Part shown: positions 48,227 to 56,960 of the stretch, one piece after another
How the letters are laid out: each line of letters starts with the position of its first letter
How positions within the stretch are numbered: the first letter of the stretch is position 1
Origin: Luxibacter massiliensis
GTDB lineage: Bacteria; Bacillota; Clostridia; Lachnospirales; Lachnospiraceae
Direction of reading: 5' to 3'
Length of the DNA stretch: 64,000 nt
Assembly (NCBI RefSeq): GCF_900604355.1
Contig: NZ_UWOE01000002.1
Coordinates: 62,001-126,000 of the forward strand
Position numbers and translations under genes: made by a program
The notes under the pieces: generated by a model
Databases searched by the model: none
The model's input: only the letters and a program-made list of their open reading frames with translations
What the model was told of the DNA's origin: nothing

Positions 48227-48450
48227 TATATCTTATTGAACATTAGTAGTTCAATAAGTGTACCTTGTTGGACGAAGACCACCCGTCCGAAGGACATGTG
48301 TTAAGGGGTGCCCTGTGGGTATACCTTGCTGGACGAAGACCACCCGTCCGAAGGACATGTGCTAAGGGGTGCCCTGTGGGTATACCTTGCTGGACGAAGT
48401 CCACCCGCCCCTTTAAGGGCCTGCATTAGGGGATACCCTTTGGGTATGAC
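48227..48450 (+). repeat. 61-bp-family array of three units with hairpin module
   Basis: TTATTGAAC/GTTCAATAA hairpin, then three units with a 61-bp step: ACCTTGTTGGACGAAGACC, ACCTTGCTGGACGAAGACC and a diverged third. The palindrome here is GTCCGAAGGAC, versus GTCCAAAGGAC in the first array. The 48063-48226 part of the gap shows nothing recognised; 48451-48643 holds a probable leader of the next gene. Confidence 0.9.
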
Positions 48451-48643
48451 ATTGAGGACAGACAGATATTTGGTAAGAGACATTCTCAGATATACAATTT
48501 ATACATAAAACAGAGCTGTACTTTGTCAATATAGTAGAAAAATAAAATTAATGTTGACTCTATAGTTTAGCAGTGCTATGTTTAAGACAGACATAAGACA
48601 CCAGATGTCTGCTGATTAAACAAAAAATAGGAGGAGTGGAAGT

Positions 48644-49630
48644 ATGGCTAATATTTATTATGATGAAGATGCAGATTTAGGATTGATCATTGACAAGACG
48701 GTGGCAATAATCGGGTATGGAAATCAGGGCAGGAGCCAGGCATTGAACATGCGGGATTCAGGTATTAAGAATGTAATTGTAGGCAGCAGGCATGACGAGT
48801 CATTTGATCAGGCAAACGAAGACGGGTTTATGGTTTATTCTATAGAGGAAGCAGCGAAAAAGGCAGAAATTTTATTTTTATTGCTTCCAGATGAAGTGGC
48901 CCCAGAAATATATGAAAAGCAGATTGCCCCCAACCTGGCTCCAGGCAATATTTTGAATTTTGCGTCGGGATACAATATAACTTTCAAGAAAATCACGCCT
49001 GCCCCAGAGTTGGATGTTGTTATGGCGGCGCCCCGTATGATAGGGAAAGGCGTCCGGGAGTTATTTGAAAAAGGGGAAGGCTCGCCTGCATTCGTAGCTG
49101 TGCATCAGGATGCATCAGGAAAAGCGCTGGAATACGGAAAGGCTTTGTGCAAGGCAATTGGTGCAACCAGGAAAGGCGCGATAGAAGTGACTTTTGATGA
49201 TGAGACTTGTCTGGATCTGATGGCAGAACAGGGAACCTGGCCTATTATTTATAACGTATTTGTGGAAGCATTTAAACTCCAAGTGGAAATGGGGCATCCC
49301 GAGGAGGCTGTATTAATGGAGATGTACCTTTCAAAGGAGCCAGCTGTTATGATGGAGAAAGCGGCAGAGGTTGGTTTCTTCCGCCAGCTGCCATTCCATT
49401 CCCACACTAGCCAGTATGGCCAGCTAATAGGTTTTCATGATGTTGATACGTCAGAAATCCGTAAATTCCTAAAAAATAGGTATGACAGGATAAAAGGTGG
49501 AAAATTTGCGGAAGAATGGACAAAGGAACAGCAGGAAAATCATTTGGAGTCATTAAATAGATTAGAGGATGAGGCGTTAAACTGCGAATTTACTAAGGCT
49601 GAGGATAGATTAAAGGAAAGATTAAAGTAG
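48644..49630 (+). CDS. Ketol-acid reductoisomerase-like protein with altered active site
   Basis: 328 aa, collinear with class I IlvC: Rossmann motif VAIIGYGNQGRSQALN (20-35), then the knotted C-terminal domain. Metal-binding acids corresponding to E. coli Glu213, Asp217 and Glu221 are kept (187, 191, 195). The catalytic His of the family's HGFN motif is Ser108 (FASGYNI), the catalytic Lys of APKxPG is Arg131 (AAPRMIG), and the second Glu of the C-terminal pair seems to be Ser230. Normal acetolactate conversion is therefore doubtful; an IlvC paralogue with another 2-keto or imine substrate is my inference. No other branched-chain amino acid genes are near. RBS GGAGGAG. Confidence 0.8.
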   Translation: MANIYYDEDADLGLIIDKTVAIIGYGNQGRSQALNMRDSGIKNVIVGSRHDESFDQANEDGFMVYSIEEAAKKAEILFLLLPDEVAPEIYEKQIAPNLAPGNILNFASGYNITFKKITPAPELDVVMAAPRMIGKGVRELFEKGEGSPAFVAVHQDASGKALEYGKALCKAIGATRKGAIEVTFDDETCLDLMAEQGTWPIIYNVFVEAFKLQVEMGHPEEAVLMEMYLSKEPAVMMEKAAEVGFFRQLPFHSHTSQYGQLIGFHDVDTSEIRKFLKNRYDRIKGGKFAEEWTKEQQENHLESLNRLEDEALNCEFTKAEDRLKERLK

Positions 49631-49788
49631 TATCGTGTATTGAGAGTCGTTTGCCGTACATTCAAAGGTTTTCGCATTTGTCCTTATTCTGTTCCCACGA
49701 CTTTTTCCAAAGAGAACAGGCCCTGAAGGACGGGCCAGAAATCGAGGTGTGACAGTAACGACAAGTTAAAATAACAGGCATATCAGGC
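49631..49788. other. Spacer after the IlvC-like gene
   Basis: Contains GGCCCTGAAGGACGGGCC-like inverted sequence near 49719 but no ORF with an RBS. Possibly a degraded gene end. Confidence 0.4.
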
Positions 49789-49831
49789 TCACCCCATGAC
49801 TGAATGTTTTCAGCCGTGGGGTGATTTTTTG
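49789..49831 (+). terminator. Terminator downstream of the IlvC-like gene
   Basis: TCACCCC and GGGGTGA arms with inner CTGA/TTCAG pairing, followed by TTTTTTG. Confidence 0.85.
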
Positions 49832-49933
49832 TTTTATAGGAAATTCCGATTTTTATAAATCTGAAAAAAACAGGAGTCTATCTAACGTTCGTTAAATAAA
49901 CTCTTGTGTGAGAATGACGTTAAGACGGTACGG

Positions 49934-50110
49934 TTAGAAGAGATAAAAACTTTCCACACCAGCCTCATCAGCAAATAAATCATTTTCGTTTAGGAAATAG
50001 TCCATATCCCAAAATTCATCCTTGTTTATATGGCGAATATCCTTGGATGTTATTCCTTCTGGTGGATTATTGATATATTTTTGGCTTAATTCCTCGGTGT
50101 TAGGTTTCAT
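49934..50110 (-). CDS. Small hypothetical acidic protein (58 aa)
   Basis: A 58-codon minus-strand ORF with AAGAAGGAGGAGCACC before the ATG. It starts MKPNTEELSQKYINNPPEG, contains INKDEFWDMDYFLNENDLF and ends VESFYLF. Strongly acidic with clustered aromatics, no membrane segment, no recognised family. The excellent RBS supports a real gene. No clear downstream partner. Confidence 0.65.
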   Translation of the reverse strand: MKPNTEELSQKYINNPPEGITSKDIRHINKDEFWDMDYFLNENDLFADEAGVESFYLF

Positions 50111-50447
50111 GGTGCTCCTCCTTCTTTAAGAGGATTATATCAAATAAAATATTACATTTGGAAAACTCATGCGAATTATTAAGGCTGTTTAGCTGTGAAT
50201 GAGTCTATAACCTGCTGCAACCCAGCAGAGATATAGGCTCATTTTGTTATTAGAAATTAAATAGCAGGAATGAAGATACGTATGTAACGCTAGGATGCGA
50301 TATATGAGTAATGTATTTAGGGGAAATCCGGGAATTAGTTTTAAGGCAGTAACTTTGCTTGACAGCAATGCGCCTAGTACAGTAGGATAAAAAGAGAACT
50401 TATACACTATATTAGAGGCGGCAATAAGCGGCAGAATGGAGAGTTTT
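50111..50447. other. Intergenic region between the 58-aa gene and the AIM24 gene
   Basis: About 337 nt, moderately AT-rich. Only unsupported antisense frames are open. No repeat family member, terminator or clear promoter was recognised. Confidence 0.5.
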
Positions 50448-51125
50448 ATGAAATATGAGATCAAGGGAGGGGTATTCCCTGTTGTGGAGTGTCAGCTTGC
50501 GGACAGGGAACAGATGATTACAGAAAAAGGGTCAATGGTCTGGATGAGTCCCAATATGCAGATGGAGACATCAGGAGGCGGCATAGGAAAGATGTTTTCT
50601 AAAGCCTTTTCAGGTGAAAGTATGTTTCAGAATATTTATACAGCAAATGGAAATGGACTTATTGCATTTGGATCTAGTTTCCCAGGGAAGATCATGCCTG
50701 TCCAGATTGGGCCTGGAAATGAAATGATCGTACAAAAGAGCGCATTTCTTGCTTCAGAAGGGAGTGTCCAGCTGTCTATCCATTTTAACAAGAAGCTTGG
50801 AGCTGGGTTTTTCGGAGGGGAAGGTTTTATTATGCAGCGCCTGTCAGGTTCAGGGATGGCATTTGTAGAAATAGATGGAGAATTAGTAGAGTACCAGCTG
50901 CAGCCGGGACAGCAGATTATTGTCGATACAGGGAATGTGGCAGGGTTTGAACCCAGTGTCCAGATGAATATCCAGCAGGTGCCCGGACTGAAAAATAAAT
51001 TGCTGGGTGGTGAAGGTTTGTTTAACACAGTCCTGACTGGGCCAGGTAGAGTATGGCTCCAGACAATGCCAATTTCCAGTGTGGCCGAATCTATCCGTCC
51101 ATTTTTCCCCACAGGAAATGCCTGA
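50448..51125 (+). CDS. AIM24/TIGR00266 family protein
   Basis: 225 aa from the ATG at 50448, behind GGAGAG; an in-frame ATG at 50436 would overlap that RBS. Beta-rich, Gly-rich protein of the AIM24 family (TIGR00266 in bacteria): YEIKGGVFPVVECQL at the start, MVWMSPNMQMETSGGG, then GEGFIMQRLSGSGMAFVE and LLGGEGLFNTVLTGPGRVW. The molecular function is not established. No signal peptide. Confidence 0.88.
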   Translation: MKYEIKGGVFPVVECQLADREQMITEKGSMVWMSPNMQMETSGGGIGKMFSKAFSGESMFQNIYTANGNGLIAFGSSFPGKIMPVQIGPGNEMIVQKSAFLASEGSVQLSIHFNKKLGAGFFGGEGFIMQRLSGSGMAFVEIDGELVEYQLQPGQQIIVDTGNVAGFEPSVQMNIQQVPGLKNKLLGGEGLFNTVLTGPGRVWLQTMPISSVAESIRPFFPTGNA

Positions 51126-51186
51126 AAATTCTGAAAATGAAGAGCAAAGGGGACAGTCCCTTTTGCAAAAGGGACAGACCCCTTTG
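51124..51186 (+). repeat. GGGGACTGTCCCC-family repeat, copy 3
   Basis: Flank ATTCTGAAAATGAAGAGC, then AAAGGGGACAGTCCC and a diverged right arm GGGACAGACCCCTTTG. It starts at the stop codon of the AIM24 gene and ends beside the next gene's RBS. Confidence 0.85.
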
Positions 51187-51206
51187 AACAGAGAGGAGAC
51201 TATTAT

Positions 51207-51761
51207 ATGAAACTGATGATAGCATCAGATATCCATGGTTCTGCTTTTTACTGCCAGCAGATGTTGGAGGCGTATAAAAAGGAAAATGCGGAGAGACTGT
51301 TAATACTTGGAGATATTCTGTATCATGGGCCGAGGAATGATCTGCCTAGGGAATATAACCCCAAAAAGGTGATAGAGATGCTCAATTCCATGAAGGAACA
51401 ACTATTATGTGTACGCGGGAACTGTGACACTGAGGTCGATCAGATGGTTCTGGACTTTCCAATAATGGCAGAGTACTGTCTGTTGAATTTAGATGGACAG
51501 ACAATCTTTGCTACTCATGGACATATATTTAATCCTGAGAATCCACCGATGATCAGGCAGGGGGATATATTGCTGAATGGACATACACATATTCCCGCAT
51601 GTGATAAAATGGAAGGATATATTTATATGAATCCTGGTTCTGTTTCTATTCCAAAAGAAAATTCTGAGCATAGTTATATGGTTTATTATAATCAAGTATT
51701 TGAATGGAAAGTTATGAATGGAGAGGTGTACCAGACATGGAAGACAAGTATGCACTTTTAA
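51207..51761 (+). CDS. YfcE/MJ0936-type metallophosphodiesterase
   Basis: 184 aa calcineurin-like phosphoesterase. Metal-binding motifs in order: SDIHGS near residue 8, LGDILYHGPRND, RGNCD, THGH and NGHTHIP, ending with a conserved MNPGSVSIPK. Such enzymes hydrolyse phosphodiesters, sometimes cyclic nucleotides; the native substrate is unknown. AGAGGAG precedes the ATG. Its end overlaps the NYN-domain gene by 25 nt. Confidence 0.92.
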   Translation: MKLMIASDIHGSAFYCQQMLEAYKKENAERLLILGDILYHGPRNDLPREYNPKKVIEMLNSMKEQLLCVRGNCDTEVDQMVLDFPIMAEYCLLNLDGQTIFATHGHIFNPENPPMIRQGDILLNGHTHIPACDKMEGYIYMNPGSVSIPKENSEHSYMVYYNQVFEWKVMNGEVYQTWKTSMHF

Positions 51762-52711
51762 TAGATGCAGACAATGTTTCTGCAAAGTATATAAAACCAA
51801 TATTGGATGAATTGTCAAAATATGGGAATGTAACTTACAAGAGAATTTACGGAGACTGGACCAGTACTTATAATTCTAGCTGGAAAGAAGTGCTTTTGCA
51901 GAATTCAATTACTCCTATACAGCAGTTCAGTTATACACATGGTAAGAACGCTACTGATTCTGCTATGATAATTGATGCAATGGATATGCTTTATACAAGT
52001 GACCTGGAGGGGTTCTGCCTGGTATCCAGTGACAGTGATTTTACAAAATTAGCCAGCAGACTTAGGGAAAGTGGCAAAACAGTGATAGGTATGGGGGAAG
52101 ATAAAACTCCGGTTCCGTTTCGTAAGGCGTGCGATATTTTCACAGTGCTTGAGCTGCTGTTGGAAGATAACACTATAGATAAGGAAGAGAAAGTAACAGT
52201 ACATGCCACTGGAAGGGACAGCAAGAAAAGTAATACAGATGTAGCTTCCAAAAATCAGATCGAGGAAGCTGTTGTCAAGATTATTACAGAAAATCAGAAT
52301 AATGATAAAGAAACAGGACTTGGCGAGGTGGGGAGCCGTCTGGTTAAGCTGTATCCAGATTTCGATGTTCGCCGTTACGGCTATAGCCTACTATCAAAGT
52401 TCTTAGAAGAGTTTCCAAAACTGAAATTAAAACAGGATGGGACTCAGGTGACAGTGACAGTTTATGAAGACAAAAGTAAAAAAGAAATGCTGGAGGAGTA
52501 TATTATTCAGTTAGTTGAAAATGCTGACAGCCAAGGAGTGTCACTGGGAACTTTAGGAAATAAAATACGAAATCGGTTTGGCGATTTTAAAGTCAGAGAT
52601 TATGGGTATTCCCAGTTTAAACAATATATTGAAAGTTTTGATGACATACAGATAAGGGATGACGGGGAACAAAATTGGGCAGTATACTGTAAAAATGATA
52701 AAGGGGTCTGA
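51737..52711 (+). CDS. NYN-domain ribonuclease-like protein with OST-HTH repeats
   Basis: 324 aa from the ATG at 51737 behind GAGGTG; a start at 51704 would add 11 residues in the neighbour's reading region. The N-terminal NYN/LabA-type (PIN-like) domain has the acidic cluster LIDADN, ATDSAMIIDAMD and SSDSDF, probable metal ligands. Two OST-HTH/LOTUS-like modules follow (about 165-240 and 250-320), each ending in RRYGYS or VRDYGYS plus an F-x-K/Q core. These modules bind RNA in other proteins, so an RNA-targeted nuclease is likely. The stop codon lies inside a dispersed repeat. Confidence 0.85.
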   Translation: MEDKYALLIDADNVSAKYIKPILDELSKYGNVTYKRIYGDWTSTYNSSWKEVLLQNSITPIQQFSYTHGKNATDSAMIIDAMDMLYTSDLEGFCLVSSDSDFTKLASRLRESGKTVIGMGEDKTPVPFRKACDIFTVLELLLEDNTIDKEEKVTVHATGRDSKKSNTDVASKNQIEEAVVKIITENQNNDKETGLGEVGSRLVKLYPDFDVRRYGYSLLSKFLEEFPKLKLKQDGTQVTVTVYEDKSKKEMLEEYIIQLVENADSQGVSLGTLGNKIRNRFGDFKVRDYGYSQFKQYIESFDDIQIRDDGEQNWAVYCKNDKGV

Positions 52712-52762
52712 CCCTTTTGCAAAGGGGACTGTCCCTTTTGCTTTCCATTGTCAGAATATTTC
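52700..52762 (-). repeat. GGGGACTGTCCCC-family repeat, copy 4
   Basis: AAAGGGGTCTGACCC and AAAGGGGACTGTCCC, then the asymmetric end CCATTGTCAGAATATTTC in inverted orientation. It supplies the last codons and TGA of the NYN gene. Confidence 0.85.
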
Positions 52763-52763
52763 G

Positions 52764-52811
52764 AAAGATACCGAAGGCAGCTGTATTGCTGCATTGAGGT
52801 ATCTTTTATTT
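52764..52811 (+). terminator. Terminator after the NYN gene
   Basis: AAAGATACC/GGTATCTTT arms with an inner GCAGC/GCTGC helix, then TTTATTT. Confidence 0.75.
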
Positions 52812-52882
52812 GGATACAAATCCAAATAAACCACTTGCTATGCAAGTGGACCCCCATCCGGCTTCAAGCCCTAGATAAAGAA

Positions 52883-52939
52883 ACCTCCTTTGTTATAATG
52901 AGTGTGGGTCCTAAACCGCACTAAAATAACAAAGGAGGT
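52883..52939 (+). promoter_or_regulatory. RBS-sequestering hairpin of tnpA
   Basis: ACCTCCTTTGTTAT (52883-52896) is the exact complement of ATAACAAAGGAGGT (52926-52939), which contains the tnpA Shine-Dalgarno. IS200 elements are known to mask tnpA translation this way, keeping transposition rare. Confidence 0.85.
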
Positions 52940-52946
52940 GTCCAAC

Positions 52947-53417
52947 ATGGACAAAAATACTTTATCACATACAACTTGGGAATGTAAATATCATATTGTA
53001 TTTGCACCTAAATATAGGAGACAGATTATATATGGAAACATCAAAGCGGATGTAGCGAACATTTTAAGTACCTTATGCAAACGAAGAGGAGTGGAAATAA
53101 TAGAAGCAGAATGCTGCAGAGACCATATTCATATGCTGGTGAGAATCCCACCAAACCAAAGTGTGTCATCCTTTATGGGATTCTTAAAGGGAAAAAGTTC
53201 GCTCATGATATTCGATAGGCACGCAAATTTGAAATATAAGTATGGGAATAGAAAATTTTGGTGTCGTGGATATTATGTGGATACAGCCGGAAAAAATGCA
53301 AAGAAAATAGAAGAGCATATAAAAAACCAATTACAAGACGACATAGCCTATGATCAATTAAGTTTAAAAGAATTTATAGACCCGTTTACGGGTGAGCCAG
53401 TAACAAAAGGCAAATAA
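52947..53417 (+). CDS. tnpA: IS200 family transposase TnpA
   Basis: 156-aa Y1 (HUH) transposase from the ATG at 52947 behind AAAGGAGGTG; an upstream TTG at 52902 lies in the RBS hairpin. WECKYHIVFAPKYRR at the start, the HUH pair in CRDHIHMLVRIPP and the catalytic Tyr in CRGYYVDTAG are present. Full length, no frameshift, so it may be active. Confidence 0.95.
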   Translation: MDKNTLSHTTWECKYHIVFAPKYRRQIIYGNIKADVANILSTLCKRRGVEIIEAECCRDHIHMLVRIPPNQSVSSFMGFLKGKSSLMIFDRHANLKYKYGNRKFWCRGYYVDTAGKNAKKIEEHIKNQLQDDIAYDQLSLKEFIDPFTGEPVTKGK

Positions 53418-53678
53418 ACAAATCCCTTGTAAGGGATAGCCGGGAATAAGGTGCGGTTGGGGCCTTTATTTTCGTAGGGCCTTTGAGGCCCAAGCCGGCA
53501 ATCGTCCCTTATAGGGATAGAGCAAACCACCAGTTTTCACTGGTGGTTATGATTTTGGTTTATTTTATACAATAGATTATAATTAGAGCGTTTTTCTCTT
53601 GATAATAGGGGATATCCTATGGTTAATTTTATTGCTTTTAAAAAGCAGAAAGATCTTTGGGACTGCTACACAACTGTC
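53418..53678. other. IS200 right end and nadA upstream region
   Basis: The IS200 tail (to about 53550) is rich in short inverted repeats such as AATCCCTTGTAAGGGAT. The rest is AT-rich and leads into the nadA promoter. Confidence 0.5.
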
Positions 53679-53707
53679 TTGTCATATGTAAAGTTATATG
53701 CTATAAT
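53668..53707 (+). promoter_or_regulatory. nadA promoter with possible NiaR operator
   Basis: TTGTCA, 17 nt, TATAAT (53679-53707), 40 nt before nadA. ACACAACTGTCTTGT (53668-53682) overlaps the -35 box and is a partial ACA/TGT-type dyad, the sort of site NiaR-family repressors use. The operator assignment is tentative. Confidence 0.6.
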
Positions 53708-53746
53708 GATGTGAATTTGCTGAACAGGCAGGGAGAGGTGTGAAAA

Positions 53747-54652
53747 ATGACGATAGTTGATAGAATTAATGCTCTCAAAAAAGAAAAGAATGCGGTAATC
53801 CTGGCCCACTATTACGTGAATCCAGAGATTCAGGAAATCGCTGATTACATAGGGGATTCTTTTTATCTGAGTAAAATTGCAGTTGGCCTTAAGGAACAAG
53901 TAATTGTTTTTTGCGGCGTATCCTTTATGGGGGAGAGCGCTAAGGTGCTGAATCCAGGTAAGACTGTTTTGATGCCGGATGCGTCTGCAGACTGCGCGAT
54001 GGCCCATATGGCGGATAAATGTACAATAAAGAAAATACGCGGCCAGTATAAGGATTTGGCAGTAGTCTGTTACATAAACTCAACAGCGGAGCTGAAGGAA
54101 TTATCAGATGTTTGCGTAACTTCGGCGAATGCAGTTAAAATTGTAAAGGCGCTGCCCAATAAGAATATATTTTTTATTCCGGATAGGAACCTAGGGCATT
54201 TTGTGGCTTCCCAAATACCGGATAAAAATTTTATTTATAATGACGGCTATTGCCCCGTACATCAGAATATGCAGACAGATGAGATTAAATATGTACGCGG
54301 CCTGCACCCGGATGCTTTAGTATTGGCCCATCCCGAATGCCCGGAAGAGATTCTTGATATTTCAGATTATATAGGGAGCACATCTGGTATCATTGAGTAT
54401 GCCAAGCGCAGTGGCAATCAAGAGTTTATTATTTGTACTGAAAGCGGAGTGCGCCATAATTTGGAGAAGGAGTGTCCAGATAAAAAATTTTATTTTACAG
54501 AGACAGAGCCAGTCTGCCAGGATATGAAACTGATAACATTAGAAAAGATTCTGTATGTGTTGGAAACAGGAGAAAATGAGGTTATCGTTTCAGATAAGTT
54601 AAGAGAAAACTCCAGGAAGCCACTGGAAAGGATGCTTGCATTGGCTAAGTAG
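53747..54652 (+). CDS. nadA: Quinolinate synthase NadA
   Basis: Condenses iminoaspartate with dihydroxyacetone phosphate to quinolinate, using a [4Fe-4S] cluster. 301 aa. ILAHYYVNPEIQEIADYIGD at the start, Cys in FCGVSFMGESAKVL, AHPECPEEI and CTESGVRHNLEKECP (cluster ligand candidates), and STSGIIEYA. First gene of a nadA-nadB-nadC-niaR operon. RBS GGGAGAGGTG. Confidence 0.96.
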   Translation: MTIVDRINALKKEKNAVILAHYYVNPEIQEIADYIGDSFYLSKIAVGLKEQVIVFCGVSFMGESAKVLNPGKTVLMPDASADCAMAHMADKCTIKKIRGQYKDLAVVCYINSTAELKELSDVCVTSANAVKIVKALPNKNIFFIPDRNLGHFVASQIPDKNFIYNDGYCPVHQNMQTDEIKYVRGLHPDALVLAHPECPEEILDISDYIGSTSGIIEYAKRSGNQEFIICTESGVRHNLEKECPDKKFYFTETEPVCQDMKLITLEKILYVLETGENEVIVSDKLRENSRKPLERMLALAK

Positions 54653-54671
54653 GAGTGTTGGGAGACAGATA

Positions 54672-55865
54672 ATGGAAATAAAAACAGATATTGTAATTGT
54701 CGGCACAGGTGTGGCAGGATTATTTAGTGCTTTAAAACTGCCGGCTAGTAAAAAAATATTAATGATTACTAAGTCTGATACCAGAAGCAGCGATTCTTTT
54801 TTGGCTCAGGGAGGTATCTGTGTCCTCAGGGATGAGGATGATTATGAAAGTTATTTTGAAGATACAATGAAGGCCGGACATTATGAAAACAGGCAGGAAT
54901 CGGTACATATTATGATACAAAGCTCCCGGCAGATTATTGAAGATTTGGTTGCGTGCGGCGTTGCATTTAAGAAAAATGGTGAGGATTTTGCATACACGAG
55001 AGAAGGGGCACACTCAAGGCCACGTATTTTATACCACGAAGACATCACTGGAAAGGAAATAACAGGCCGGCTTTTAGAAAAGGCTGCAGGCTTAAAAAAT
55101 GTAAGAATCCTTGAGCACACGACTATGACAGATATTATTGAGCGTAATAAAAATTGTAATGGAGTTGTAGCAAGAACAGAAGATGGAGGCACATTGGAAA
55201 TATATGCAGACTATACGATTTTGGCCAGTGGCGGGATAGGGGGAAACTATAAACATTCTACAAATTATCCGCACCTGACTGGAGACGCCCTTAGAATAGC
55301 ACAAAAGCACGGGATAAAAACGGAGAATCTGAATTATGTGCAGATTCACCCAACTACCCTTTATTCTAAAAAACCCGGCAGAAGATTTCTTATTTCTGAG
55401 TCTGTACGTGGGGAGGGGGCAATCTTATATAATAAAAATGGAGAAAGGTTTGTAAATGAACTGCTCCCGCGGGATGTGGTTACAAAAGCCATCCAAAATC
55501 AGATGGAAAGGGATGGCACGGATTATGTATGGCTGTCCATGGAACATATTAGCAAGGAAATTATATTCAATCATTTTCCTAATATTTACAGACATTGTTT
55601 GGAGGAAGGGTATGATGTGACCAAGGAATCCATACCCGTAGTTCCAGCGCAGCACTATTTCATGGGTGGTATTTGGGTAGATTCCTACAGCAGGACATCT
55701 ATGCCCGGCTTGTTTGCAGCAGGTGAGACAAGCTGCAATGGCGTGCACGGGGCAAACCGCCTTGCAAGTAACTCACTCCTTGAAAGCCTTGTATTTGCCA
55801 AGCGGGCGGCTTTGAAAATAGGAGAGTTGTACCAGGCCCGGGGAGATGAGCAGGAGACAGCATAG
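54672..55865 (+). CDS. nadB: L-aspartate oxidase NadB
   Basis: FAD enzyme that oxidises aspartate to iminoaspartate, the NadA substrate. Start at MEIKTDIVIVGTGVAGLFSA (54672) behind GGAGACA; an earlier start at 54636 is unsupported. 397 aa, with FLAQGGICV and GVHGANRLASNSLLESLVF. It is shorter than E. coli NadB (about 540 aa) because the C-terminal helical domain is missing, a short form I believe occurs in other anaerobic Firmicutes. Confidence 0.94.
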   Translation: MEIKTDIVIVGTGVAGLFSALKLPASKKILMITKSDTRSSDSFLAQGGICVLRDEDDYESYFEDTMKAGHYENRQESVHIMIQSSRQIIEDLVACGVAFKKNGEDFAYTREGAHSRPRILYHEDITGKEITGRLLEKAAGLKNVRILEHTTMTDIIERNKNCNGVVARTEDGGTLEIYADYTILASGGIGGNYKHSTNYPHLTGDALRIAQKHGIKTENLNYVQIHPTTLYSKKPGRRFLISESVRGEGAILYNKNGERFVNELLPRDVVTKAIQNQMERDGTDYVWLSMEHISKEIIFNHFPNIYRHCLEEGYDVTKESIPVVPAQHYFMGGIWVDSYSRTSMPGLFAAGETSCNGVHGANRLASNSLLESLVFAKRAALKIGELYQARGDEQETA

Positions 55866-56010
55866 AGATTTATTTTTAGTTTATTGCCCTTTAGCAAACC
55901 CTGATAGCCTTAGACGGCCTGTCCTAAAGTTCAAAGTAACGCGGATTAAGGGAAACTCTTGGGTATAGAAAATGGCAGATTGATTTATTGAGAAAAGGAG
56001 AACCAAAGGT

Positions 56011-56862
56011 ATGAATAATATTACAATGGATCTACAGGCAGATCACTTAATTCTGGAGGCTCTGAAGGAGGATATTTCCAGCGAGGATGTATCCACAAAT
56101 TCAGTGATGAGGGAGTTTATAGAAGGAGAAGTTGACTTAATCTGCAAGCAAGATGGAATGGTTGCAGGTTTGGATGTATTTAAAAGAGTATTCGAGTTAT
56201 TGGATAAAAGTATTCAGGCCCAGTTTTACTGTAAGGATGGCGATGAGGTGAAGAACGGGCAGCTTATGGGAAAGCTGTCAGGGGATATCCGCGTCCTTTT
56301 ATCTGGCGAGAGAGTCGCCTTGAATTATTTACAGAGAATGAGTGGGATAGCTACTTATACACATTCTGTTGCGGAACTTCTTAAAGGTACGAAAACAAAA
56401 CTTTTAGATACAAGAAAAACAACCCCTAATATGCGTATTTTTGAAAAATATGCTGTGAGAGTGGGAGGTGGTTTTAACCACAGATATAATTTATCGGACG
56501 GAATCCTGCTTAAAGACAATCATATCAGTGCTGCCGGAGGTGTAAAAAGGGCCGTCCAGATGGCCAAGGAATATGCCCCCTTTGTCCGTAAAATCGAGGT
56601 TGAGGCAGAAAGCCTTGATATGGTGAGGGAGGCGGTTGAAGCCGGGGCAGACATAATTATGCTGGATAATATGTCAACAGAGGAAATGCAGGAGGCCATC
56701 CGCATTATTGATAAGAGGGCGCAGACAGAATGTTCTGGAAATGTGACAAAGGAAAATATATCCAGAATCACAGCGATTGGAGTAGATTATGTATCCAGCG
56801 GGGCCCTGACGCATTCGGCTCCGATTTTGGACATTTCAATGAAAAATCTTCATGTAGTTTAG
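56011..56862 (+). CDS. nadC: Nicotinate-nucleotide pyrophosphorylase NadC
   Basis: Quinolinate phosphoribosyltransferase: quinolinate plus PRPP to nicotinate mononucleotide. 283 aa with LNYLQRMSGIATYTH, LLDTRKTTPNMR, VRVGGGFNHRYNLSDGILLK and KIEVEAESLDM. AAAGGAG precedes the ATG. A 145-nt spacer separates it from nadB. Confidence 0.96.
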   Translation: MNNITMDLQADHLILEALKEDISSEDVSTNSVMREFIEGEVDLICKQDGMVAGLDVFKRVFELLDKSIQAQFYCKDGDEVKNGQLMGKLSGDIRVLLSGERVALNYLQRMSGIATYTHSVAELLKGTKTKLLDTRKTTPNMRIFEKYAVRVGGGFNHRYNLSDGILLKDNHISAAGGVKRAVQMAKEYAPFVRKIEVEAESLDMVREAVEAGADIIMLDNMSTEEMQEAIRIIDKRAQTECSGNVTKENISRITAIGVDYVSSGALTHSAPILDISMKNLHVV

Positions 56863-56960
56863 TTCAATTTTCAGAAAGCTCTTCTGTTTTAGCGGTAAGT
56901 AGTTTAAAATAAAAATGGATTTATATATTTGGACATTTTTTATAGAAAGCAGGTGGGTAT

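Larger units (their letters stand above)
52815..53550 (+). mobile_element. IS200-type insertion sequence
   Basis: Contains one tnpA gene and no tnpB. A left-end hairpin CCACTTG/CAAGTGG (52830-52849) and a right-end hairpin CCACCAG/CTGGTGG (53527-53548) flank it, as in single-strand-transposing IS200/IS605 elements that lack terminal inverted repeats. Exact ends are estimated. It sits in the spacer between the NYN gene and nadA. Confidence 0.8.
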
